DNA from: Gymnorhina tibicen
Lineage: Eukaryota > Chordata > Aves > Passeriformes > Artamidae
Direction of reading: 5' to 3'
Assembly (NCBI GenBank): GCA_013399875.1
Contig: VXAZ01003468.1
Span: 494,831 to 558,830, forward strand
Length of the DNA stretch: 64,000 bases
In this document: piece by piece, positions 38,401 to 50,400 of the stretch
How positions within the stretch are numbered: position 1 is the stretch's first letter
Layout of the letters: every line of letters starts with the position of its first letter
Position numbers and translations under genes: made by a program
Notes under the pieces: generated by a model
The model's input: only the letters and a program-made list of their open reading frames with translations
What the model was told of the DNA's origin: nothing
The model's database searches: none

Positions 38401-41400
38401 CTCAGGTGGAAGGTGTGGATTAACTGTGGCATGAACTGAGGGCTTGGGAGATGTTCCTAAGGTCCCAGCCCAGCTTTGCTGTGGGGTGAAGCCCTGCCCA
38501 GCAGCTCCCTTCTGGCTCAGTCAGTGCTCCCTCCACTGCTACACTGGCTTTTTCCAAAACAATCATTTGGTTTTCTGTGTGTTGCTCCCTCAGATGTCAA
38601 AGGGGAAAATAAAACAGGAAAGCTGCTGTGGAACTGCTTTCCCCAGTACCAGACCTCTTTGTCCCACTGTAGTTTGCTCAGATCTGGTGGATGGAGTGTG
38701 AGCCGCTGTTCAGTGGGGATATTAATCATGAGGAACGCCAAGCTGTTCTGCTGAGTGCTGTGTTATACATCATTGTCTTCGGAGCCTCTTTTTTTGGTCA
38801 TCTTGACACACTGTGGAGAAGCTTTCTGCCCATCTGCCTCCTTTTGGAGAGAGAATTCTCGTCTTCCAGGAAAAATGAGACCACTCCATTGAGCTGAATT
38901 GAGGGGCTTGGTGGAAACCTTACTTAATCATAGTTTTGGGCATCATTTCAAACAAAATATAAATCAGGCCAGATCTGTTTGAGCTAAAGCTCAAATCTGC
39001 CAAGAAGATTTGCAGACTTGAGAAAATGCAGTCCAAGTTTTACATCTTACACCGAAACCCAAACTCGCCACGATTTGATCACCTTTACAGAAACTCTGCA
39101 CAGCTCCAACGAGACACCTTTTTTCAAACACTTCATTTAAACTTTATGCCATAAGAAGATGTGAACTCCCACTTTCTCCAGCTCTGCAAGGAAAAAAATG
39201 ACTGTGGCTGTTGTGTTTGGAAGTGTATGTGCACTTAGAGGAGGGGTTTGCAGAGGAACAGAATTTGTTTCACTGTGTGGCTGGGGGAAGAAAATACTTG
39301 TGAAGTGTTCCAGTCCTAATTTAACATGTGCTGCAGTGGATAACTGCAGCACTGCCAAGAGAGGAAATGGAACAAGATGTGATGTAGAGCAAGATAGCAT
39401 TTCCAGAAATGAAGAGCTGTTCCTTCTGGAGATTGCTGGTGGGCTGGGGCTCTCCACTGGAGTAAAAAGTACTGAAATGAAGTTCATGTTTTGTGTGAGG
39501 TGCTGAGGTGGTGTGAGGTGCTGCTAAAGAGAACGGAGGCATGGAATAAATCCAGAGTTTAATGCGAGTGTTCTTGTGGACTTCACAAACTCTGGGATTT
39601 CGCCTGGCCTCTCTGAGGACCCTGTGATGAATTCTGACAGCCCTCTGAAGGGCTGGGAGATGTGCTGTGGCAGTGATGTGTGTCCTGCTTGTGGGGGTTT
39701 AAGGCCCTGGCTTGATAGTTTAGACACAGCTACACGCTGGCTTTCAGCTGTCTCCCTGGTGTGGTGGATTTAATAAAGCTTGTTTAATGCAGGCACTTAA
39801 TTCCCATCCTGCTTTTCTGCCTTACTCTAACCTGCTAAGGAGTTTGCTTAACCATTTTACAAGAAAAGGTCAAACGTGGAAAGACAGTCATTGTCAAGCA
39901 CCACCTCTCTGGTTTTGGCTAGCTAAATATTTCACTTCTTTCTTTACTCTTTAGCAAATGCTGGAAAAATAATTATTTTATGGACCTGTTTTATTTTTTT
40001 TTTCAATTCTAAGAATGCTTGAGACTAGCCAATAGTGGTTTGTTGTTCAAACTATGCTTTGTGTTATAAGTGAGCTTTTATTTTTAAATATTTTTGCAGC
40101 AATAAGTTGGGGGTGAAAAAAGCGCCTTTGTTTGCTTAATGACGTTGGCTTTATGGATCCATAGAACATCAGTGCCTTAATTACTACAAATGGATAATAA
40201 ACACTTTCCTGGATATGAGAATGGGAGAGGCACAGTGTGACTGTCATTAGGAACAATTGGATTTTCTCGTGATAAGTTGGTAAAAAATGTAAATACTACA
40301 AATAACCGCCCGAGGGCTTGTTGAGATAACGGTGCCAGAAACCAGGCAGCAAAACTGGGTTTTGCAGAAATTGCTTCCTCTGTTGGAGCTGAATACAGAA
40401 CAAGCTGAATGCACATTCTCACATAAGCTGTGATGTTTTTTAGTTTCTTTGCGACCATTTTGCATTAAGATATCTGGTACATAGTTTCCTTGAATTACTG
40501 GAAAGACCCAAATATTGGCAAAGGAGCGGTTAGGATCCAGTTTTTTTGGCAAAACCACCACAGGGCTGTTAAAATCACGACACTGCCCATGGATTCCTTA
40601 CCAATATGTGGGACATTCCCACCTTGCTGGAGTCCCTGGGAGCTGTCAGAACACCCAGGGGAGAGGGAGCAAGGCAGTGCAGAGCTGGTGGCCCAAAGCC
40701 TGGCTATGCTTTGGGGTGTGTTGGCTCTGACACCCCGAGCAGGTGCAGGAGGAAGCACTGGGTGAGCTGGTGCTGGTGTCCAAGGGCTCACCCGGCTGCT
40801 CCAGCCCCGTGAGAATCCCCGCCCGTCAGCTCCGGGCACTGGAACAGTTCTGTGCCTTTTCCCACTTCTCAGGGTGCTGAACGGGGCTGGGCAGGAGGGA
40901 AAAGCTGCCCTGGGAAGGGCTGGACTTTGTCTTTTTCTTGCACTGGGAATCTTCATTCTGTGGGGAGCTGCCATGCCGTGAATCGAGGAGGAGGAAACAC
41001 AAGATAAATTAGCTGTGCCATCCTTTATAGGGAAGGTTTTATGATGTATTCTTCCCTGTCTGGGACTCCCATCATACCTACCCCTTAAAATGAAGGCTGG
41101 TGAATAATGGCTTAGGCAGGCAATAAATACATAATGCAATGCCACCTTTGAACCTTGTAGCTTGTGTGTAGGTCAAAGATTATATGGGTTGTAACCATGA
41201 TTTATGCATTCAGTCTCTTGATATTTTTTAGACCATCTTTGCTTGTCTGCTGGGATGACTTTAATTATTTAATTTTTCTATTTTAGGAGGCCACTGTGAT
41301 CCTTCTAATACTGCTACAAAGTACACTTTCTATTTTTCTGAATATGAAATAACTCGAACTTTGTGTTCAATGTACAAAAACTTGTGTTTCTTAAGGCAAG

Positions 41401-44400
41401 TAGATTCAGAAAAATGTCAGTAAGTACATCCATGCAAGTGCCTATATTCAAGTTTAAAAATTTGTTAAAAAGAGAACTTGATTTATTACTAGTACCAGGC
41501 TTAGCAATTGTCTGTCTTTGAGCAAATAGTGTAAACTTCCTAATTGCTGCAGAACAGTAATTACAGAAAGACATCTTGACAGCTTCTGTATTAATTAATC
41601 TCTCAGTGGTTGATTTGAAGTTTAACTGATGAATGATGGCTTGATCTCAAAGCTTCCAAGATTAATGTTGTTTGATGTTAAAAGTGCATCCATCAACCCT
41701 TAAGCAGAACTTGACAAAACAGTGTGATGGAGATGTTTTCACGTCTCTCCCGACCCTGTTTCTTTGCTGTACCTGAGGTCTGGGCTTACCTGGCTCGTGC
41801 TGAAGGCCTTTCTGACGAGATGAAAGAAGATACTGACATTTAGCTTCACTCTTTGCTGTTCAGCTTGCAGGAACTTCACTACAGATGAAAGGGACTTGCT
41901 CACAGTCCTCCAGAAGAACGGTGCTCACACAAAGCTCTCTCTCATCCTCACCTTTCCAGGCTGAGCTGCTGGATCTGGTGGTGTGTGAGCACCTTGTGTT
42001 TGCTGCTGCAAAGGAGCTCCCAGCTTCCATTCAGACACTTCAGAAAGGACTGTGTTCCTTTCCTGGTTTGCTCTGATGTTTGAAGTTTACCTGTTCTGTG
42101 GAGCAGTGGGTGCTCTTGACTCACCTCATTTCTTGTAGGGCCTCTCACTGTGCAGCTTTCACGCTGTGCCTTGTGCTGTGTTTGGCAGACTCATTTTGTG
42201 CTCCTTGAGCCCTGAGGGTGCCTCAGGTAATTCTCTCCTGGAGGAGGTTGGCTTCGTGTTATCTGTGCTCAAACAGTGATGCAGCAGCCAAGGAATCACT
42301 GCATCCCTTCTTTGCTGGCATGCTCTGGGAGCTTTGTCAGCTGAGGTGAATGTCCTTTCCCTCCTTTCCAGTCTGAGCCCATCAGCGAGTGTGTTTCCAC
42401 AAGCATGATTGTGGTGTGGTACTGAAAACCTCAGGCTGCCTCTCAGGAGGCTTCCCTGTTTGTGGTGGTTTGGGCCAAATTCAGGGAAATGTCCAACAGG
42501 AATGTCTCCTCAAAGCAAGGCAGGTTAAAGCCACCTCTCCCCCACCAGGTTCAGGGAAATAAAAGATTTTCCTCGGAGGAAAGTGAAAGAGAAAATAAAA
42601 ACTATTTATTTAACAGAACACTCAGGAAAAGGATAATAATAATGCTGCTAAATAACAAAACCTCTTGCTGTGAGAGAAAACTGGAAAGATTTTGGAGTCC
42701 TGTGGGTGTGGTCTGTCTCCTCCTCCTCCTTGGAGCTGGGTCGGCGTGGGCCCTCTCCGGGCCTAGGGTGGAAACTTTCCCAGTGTGTTCTGATGTTCTG
42801 AACAAGTCCAGAAGAGAAGAAGGGAAAAGCCAAAGTCTCAGAGGGGAAAAAAACCTCTCTGTCTCTCTCTGAAGAAACAGAGCCGAAAAGCTGGCTGAAA
42901 AGCAAGGAGAGAAGCAGAAGAGGGTGCTTCCTCTGCTCCTCAGCAGCAGCAGCTAATCTGTGTGTCCTTGAAGCACAAACTGTTTTGAAAAGCTCGTGCA
43001 GTTTTTTTTTCTCTCTCTCTTGCATCCAGTTTTAAAGGCACAGAAAGGCTCAGGAATCGTGTCTGGGCATAGAGCAGTGATAGGGGACACAACAGCATAA
43101 AGTCACCCCAAGGCACTGTGGTTCCTGGCAGTCTGTGGGATGGAGGAGGATGCAGGCTGTGGGAGGGATGGTGCAGTGTGTGCAGCCCGAGTGCTCCGAG
43201 GGGCTGCTGCCCTGGCCCTGCCACAGCCATGCTGGGAGGGTGCTGGCACACCGCATCCTCAGTACCAATCCCGCTTTTTAATCTGCCTCTAAAACGACCA
43301 AAAGGTTCCAAAAGGTTCCAAAGCCATGCTGTTGTCTGCTACCACTGATATTTTAATCCACTATTAGCTATACTAATGTATTTCCACTTTGTGTTTCAGT
43401 TCTAACGATCTGGGTAATCCCATTAACTGTCCGGGAGCTCGAGCATGGCCCATCAGAAAAAAACCTCAGGACTGCAGCACTCAAATGTAAGTGGTCCTGA
43501 GCATATACAGTTAACAATCAAGTGTAATTGCGAGGAATAGTGCTTGGAATGATGACTGCACTCCAGCCCCAGGGCATTGTGGCAGATGCAACATAAGGTT
43601 TAATAAACTAGGTCCCTGTTGCCACTATTACTATATAAGAGTAATAATAGCAGTGAGAGTGAAAACATCCATCAAAAGCTGACAAATCTGACACAGATTA
43701 TACATATGCACATGCACAGACTAAAGATGCCACTTAAATCTGATGGAACTGCTAATAAAAAATCGTTAATGGTCCTAATGAAACATCATTTTGTGCCTAT
43801 TACTCCTTTCACGTGAGGTTATTTTTGTGGAAACAATTATTTGAGTGCTGGAAAAAGGTGTTTGTAATTACAAAAGTAAATAGCAATATGTTGCCTGATA
43901 AATCAGACACAACAGCTCTATTCAGGGAGGACCTTGTAGTTAAAGCTTAAAGTCAAAACTAGAAGCACGGTGAATATACACACTTATTTTTAGCACAGAG
44001 GCTGTGTCTTTCTTGTTGTGTTTCCACCAGGAAACCTCGCTAGACAAATGACTCTTATTTCAGTTTGTGGGTGGCCTCATTGCAGATGTGCTTTTTTAAG
44101 AACCAGAAAAAGAACATGTGTGTGATTATAATGAATTTGTGTGTGTGTAGGTTTCTTTTTTAAACAAAGAATGTCCCAGAAGAAGTAGCAAGGAGAACAT
44201 TCCTTTGAGCTGATCCAGCTATTGCTGCTGGTAGTGCCATGAGTATCCCATTCAGGCTTTGTTGGAGCTGGCAGTGGTACCTACAGGATACAGTTCTGAC
44301 ACAATTTAGGCAGGTGGCAGCTTTGGCAGTACCTGATGGGCCAGGTCATCCTTCCTTCCCCCTCTAGAATGAAGTGCTCTGAGATCCATTGGTGAAAACC

Positions 44401-47400
44401 AGTGTGAGTGGGTTGGGGGGAAACCGTTCACGTAACCCAATTTTTATGGCAAGACTCAGTGCCAGTGCCCTATTTAAATAAGAGCAAGAGCAACCTAAAT
44501 GTCACACATGAACTTAAAATGGTAGTGTAAATAAAAAGGCCTGGGGTTCAACTGTGTGCATGCAGCCATTTTCCATCTGTGTTTGCTCTTCACTCACGCT
44601 GCATGCACAGCTTCGGAGCTCAGTTTCCAGATCAATGTTTCTGCCTGAATTTTGAAGTGTGAGGTGCAATGCAAACCCTGTGAACTGCTCCTGAGCTGGG
44701 TGCCCTCCCCAGGGCTGGAAGCAGATGCCTGCAGCTGCAGGTCCCAGCCTTGCAGGTAAGTGCTGCGCTGCCAGCTTTGGGCTGAGCAGTCTTTTCTCTC
44801 TGGCTGGCACCTGTGTCAGACACATCACTGCTCACTGGAACAGCAGCTACCTTGGGTGCTCTGGGACTGTGCAGGAAGTGAGGGACTCCCTCCTACCACG
44901 CAGAGCCTGAGATCCCACTAGAAGTCACGTAATCCCTGTTTTGTGGTTTGGTTAAGTAATTTTTCTCAGGTTATCAAACATGCTGGCAGTGAAACAGTCT
45001 GCATGCTTAGGGACTTCCTCTTGTGTGACCCATCAGTTCAGATTCCATCGTCAGATGCTGAACGTTTCCTGCTGATGGGAGTGGGACATCCGAGGAATCT
45101 GGGTGCCAGTGTCCCTGTGCCTCATCAAAGTCAGTGGAAGCTGAGATTTTTGTTTGTGCAGCTGGGCTTTCTTTGGAGCCTGTTGCAGTAAAAATGCACT
45201 TGTTTTCAAACACTCATCCCATTTGCATTCAAATGTAAGAGCTAACAATTGTGTGAACCTGTTGCAGGTGCTGAAATGTGGCACCTGCTCCGGGTGGGGT
45301 TAATAACACCAGTAAAAGAAAACGTAGCCGTGAGGCTTGCTAAATATGACCTCAGAGACTGGGTTTGTGCCTCTGGAAATGTATGCTAATGAGAGAGCTA
45401 TTCAATAAACCTGCACTTTTCTACTGCATAAAATGTGTGACTATTGGAGCATTTAGTTTTTGGCTTTCCAAATTAATACCCTGCAGTATATCAGTGTTGT
45501 ACATCCCTTTGGGGAGACTTAGGGAGAGGGACACTCTCAGCTCTAGCTTTTGGGTACAACTGCTCAGACTTAAAAGGCTCCTATTCTGGGAGCATTTGGA
45601 AACCTGGGTTTGTCTTTGAGGTTTGTTTTGTGCTCACCAAGCCCAAAGAACTATGTGGGAATGTTTATTAATTGTTACTACTGTTGGAAAAAAAAATATG
45701 GCAGCACCTGAATTATACAAGGGTGCTTCCCCATTCAGGAAGGTGATGTATGGGCCACAGCAGAGATCATGTTTGTTGAAGTTAATATTCTCTAAGTGTG
45801 TTCTTTGTGTATCTTATTAGACTTATTTGTGGCCAATGACCAATAAAAACACCGCTGGATATTGCTGGGTTTTTTTCCCAAATGTGTGATACATTCACAT
45901 TTTCCAAAGAGGAGGGGTTTGTTTGCATTGCATGGCTGTGCTGCAAGAGCTAATATATTAAACATTTTCCCAAAGGATATCAGTGGTCTTTAATTAACTT
46001 TTTTTCCCATAGGCCTGTAATACAGCATTATACAATATTTGGTCAGTACCCTGCTCTCCTACTCCTGGGTAGGACTTATTGGCTCTCATTTCCTGGGGGA
46101 GCATTATGAGTGCAGACAGGAAGAATGCATCGAATGAAAAGTTAATTGTGTTTAAGCTGTGGGTGAGAGGGAAACAGGGTTGAGACTTCCATTCTATTGT
46201 GCCCCTACAATAGGAAAAGCTAAATACAGAGTTTCCTAGGCTGCTAACCCAGGAAAGCTGGGGAAAATTAGCTCAGTCACAGAAAGGACAAAATATAAAA
46301 TATGCAGGTAGCCACAGGAACTCCCTTCTTCAGTCTGAAAGCTGACAGGATGGTGGAGGTAAGAACATGCCAGCATTAATGGGGATTGTTTCTCGAGGAA
46401 GGATAAAATCCCCTCTGCTCCCCAAAGGCTGCTCAGGTTGGTGCTGCTATCCAGATTCCCCAAAAGCAACAACAAGGGCTGGAATAGAGGAGCTCGTCCC
46501 TTTACGGATTCCTCATAAATCATGACAGAGTATTTGATGCCAGGCTGTGGGCAGGGTCATGCCCAAGCCCTGCTGGCAGGGGTTTCTTTAGGGGGAAGCC
46601 AAGTGGGGCACGTCTGAGATGGGGTTTTTGGCACTTGGAGCAGCTCTGAGTGCTCCAGCCCCAGCTTGTGGCTTCCTCCTGCAAAATCTGTTTTGTGCAA
46701 GGACATCAGCTCCCAGGGGGGTGATAACATGAGAAATAGCAGCTGTTTCAGAGCAGGATTTCCAATATCCTCCTCACTGGAGATATCCCTATTGCTTATA
46801 AGACATTTTCATTGGAAAAGCTCCAACTGTCAGCAGCAATTTACCCAGCGAGGGTCTGTTATTTTCTGCTCTAATCTGGTTAATGGGGCTTTGTGGAAGC
46901 AGGTCCTCAGATGTTTGCTTGATCACTGCTCCCAGTGAGACAGTTCTAGATTTTCATTTTTTTGGGTTTAAAGTTTTTGTATTAACTAAAATTTGGCAAA
47001 AATTGCTGGGTCAAAAAGGTGGCTTCTTTGGCCTTAATTCTGTGCCAAAGCACTTGAATCCTACCTAGCACTGGAATTTCAGCTTTAATCCAGATTTCTT
47101 TGATAACTGACCACAGTTTACTCAAAAATTCATAAACCGGAGGATTGTCTTGCCTGTGAGGTTTGGAACTTTTAGCAAAAATTGGTTATGTTTGTTAAGG
47201 CACAAAGTGTGCCTGGTTGTATTTCAAGTTTGAACAGTAGAGGCCAACTCCAGAGACAGAGCATTGTTAACTTCTGGTGAACGGGGCACGGGAGGAGGTG
47301 GGGGAAGACGGGCAAAAACGCAACTGTGATGATTCTCCTGGAATTTGATTTGGATATTTTCAGTCTGTGAAAATATCAACATGCATTGAGTGAGAGCAGC

Positions 47401-50400
47401 TCAGGACCCTTCCCAACAGTGAGCATGTGTGCTCTTGTAAATCAAAATTAACTGGTGTGCTGGGATCTAATGTGCCAACTGCACATGGCAAGTGACAACA
47501 CCACTGTGGCTTTATTGCTTGGATGCTTGTAACCTCTAGAGATCTTAATTGAGGTTTCATTGCGCTGTTCATACACTTAATTAAAAAAATCAGTCTAGTA
47601 TTCTGCAAATACCTGCATGTTCTTACCTTCGTTAATGAGTGATTTTGCTGGAAATATTCATAAAATTCATAACATTTGAATATAATAATGAACCAAGCAG
47701 CTTGAGTACTTGCATGTGCCCCAGAGTTGTTGCTATAAGGCCAGTACTGATGATGATGTTTTGGGAAGGTTGGATTATTAGTAAATATGTGCTCAGTTGT
47801 CACAGCACAATCAGAGGAGCTGCACCCTCTGCTCCACATTTATTTCCAGGTGCACCGATCACTTTGGATTTTCCTCTCAATGTGATGTGACAGACTGTGA
47901 CTGACACTGGCTAACAGAGAAAGTGATCGTTGCCCAGGAATCTTGATTGGCAACCCAGGGAGATAAAAGCAGTTTTCTGAAAGAAGCCTGGTGGAAGTAT
48001 CTTAAAATAATAAAAAAGCGTGGGGGAGGAGTATTTAGCTTTTAATAGAAAGGAATTCCCACTTGTATCAGACTTTTTTTTAAAAGATATGTAAATTAAG
48101 TACTAAAATGCATTAAAGCCTCTCCTCTACCACACTGATTTTATTCAGATTGCAGGCACACAGATGCTGCTGTGCCTGACTTTAGCTGTTATGTCCATAA
48201 TACCAAAACAAGATGATTGGATTGAGGCATCCGGGCTGTTTGTACAGAACACATTTAAATTAATTTAGAAATGGTGGTTTTCATTGAGATGGACAAAGTT
48301 AATAGTTTTCTTGGATATTTGTTGTGTGATGGACTTTTCTCTGCTGTTGGGCATTAAGCAGCCTCCCATTTTAAACAATTTCTTTGCATGTTGTTTTCCC
48401 TGTAGCCTAAACAAGAACATAAAACTGCTGCTACGCTTCTAATCCTGGTGACAGCACATTATAAAAAAAATCTCCTGATCTCCAGCATCATTAACTGTGA
48501 TTAAAACAACTGGCAGTGGTTTGATGAGCAGCTATAAAGGGGTGTGTTTAACTGCCTTCTCAACCTTTCGTTCTTCTAACAGGACACTTAGATCAAATTC
48601 AGTACCAGTGGAACTTAAATTATGCCGTTTCAGGTAGGATGAAATAAAGATGATCAGAGCTCGAGTTCATTTATGGAGAGAGCTTAGAAGACATCACAGG
48701 AATCTTTATTTGAAATTTGAACAGGATTTTTTCCTTGTGTAGACAAAGGAGTTGCATTTGAGATGAGCTCAGCTCTGTGTGGATGATGGGGGGAATAATT
48801 CTGCGCATTGGTTTGTGACAATCTAACTCGGGGCGCTGGTGATTCAAGGCCTGGCCTTACCCAGCTCTTACAGGGAAATGCAGGCTGAATTCTGGATTTA
48901 CATGGTCAGTAGCAACCAGGCCTGTATCTTTCCACCAGTTGGATGCTGTGAGTGCTGCAGAAGCTCTTCCTGAAGGAGCTTTAGTTAGAATCTCATCTCA
49001 CTGCCCCAGGCTGCGTAGAAAACATTCAGCGATAGCAGAGCTGGGTCATCATTCGGTTTAGCTACCCGTCAGAGATGTATCTGAAGTAAGAATTACACAT
49101 AAAGTTTGTATGTGTGCTTAAAAAGGAGTGTCACTGTTTCTTTCTTTGCTTTGGTGCCGTTGGCAGAGGCAGGGTGAAGGCACAGAGCAGGTTTTGGCTG
49201 TTGGCACTGCAGAACTCGCCGGAGCCTGACGCTGGTTCTGTGTTATGGAATCTTTGCCAGATTCCATGGGCACCTTTGTTCTGCCTGCTCTTCACTGGAG
49301 CAAATCCACCTGCCAACAAGGCAGGTTTGTTGATCAGCCTTTAATGTTTTGCAGAGGTGGCCAGCCTGAAAACCCCAATCAAAGACTGTGTTCTTTTCCT
49401 TAGTGGGGGTTGTGTGAGAGAACACCCAGCCTCCGGGGAAGGGTTTGATGCCCAGTGTCAGCTCTGGTCAGATCCATCACGAGATGAAGGTTCATCCTGT
49501 GGAACAAAGGGTACTTGAAGTCTCCTGCTGCTCCTGTGCCTGTCTGGAGCTAAATCTCCCTCTGGAGACTGGCAGGGCCGGTGCTGCTCTCATGCTGCAG
49601 CCTGTCCCATCTGTCACTGATGCTCCAGCAGTGGCACATCTGAAACAACAAAGGCCTGGATCTATTTTGACCAGTTTAGAACTTGTCAGGACTAAGTCCT
49701 AAAGTTAGGACCTACCTGAAAATGATAGTAGTTGAGGAAAGAGAATCTGTGCTCTGCTAGGAGCCTTTGAGTACTGAACTTGCTAAAATCATGCTCCGAG
49801 GGCAGCAGGGCTGTTATCCGAGCATAGAGGAGTTTGCATGTGAGTCTATATATGGATTTCCCAAGATCTTGACTCTTGAGGAGAATTTAAAGCATCTGAA
49901 TCTTTCATTATCTCAGCTCTGGTAAAATATGAAGGCTTTTTATGCTGTGGCACAGTGGTATTTTATTATAATTTATTTTTCAGTAGGCCCCAAGAAGCAG
50001 AGGAATTACTTTCAAGCACTCTAATTTATAGTCTAATATTTATATAGGACTGATTCACAAGTAATTAGGTATCTGTGCTTGTATTGAATTTCCTTTTAAA
50101 GAGCAATAACTTAAGTCTATAGAAAATGCAGTGGGATTTCACCCGTTCCAAAGTCTGAAAGTGTTTGTTTTTTTCAAAGTAAACAATGGATGGCACTCAT
50201 TTCCCTGCATGTAAAACAGTGAAAAAACCTGTCTGTTTTGGATGCAGAAGAACACCGTTTCACTATTTTAATGTCCGGCAATCATATTCCGAGGCTGATG
50301 ATCTCAACACTAACTGGATGGTTTGGAGCCTCTTTGATAAGTTGAATTCTCTAGAAAAACTGAATTTGAAGTTCCTTAAACCTTGTCCTTTTTTTTCCCC

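Noticed and set aside
40495..41145. 216-codon open frame on the minus strand
   Set aside because: The openness follows from the GC-rich block at 40600-40950. The product is rich in Pro, Arg and Ser without a domain, and the frame ends are unrelated to splice sites.
49169..49322. Open segment after a strong acceptor, reading GRVKAQSRFWLLALQNSPEP
   Set aside because: It accepts phase 2 but has only a poor donor in a phase that does not fit the next exon.
49761..49839. Exon-like segment on the plus strand reading EPLSTELAKIMLRGQQGCYP then SIEEFA with donor GCAT|gtgagt
   Set aside because: Splice borders and translation are attractive, but phase 0 in and phase 1 out cannot be joined to the neighbouring candidate exons with any segment I found. 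It shows how easily such segments arise by chance.
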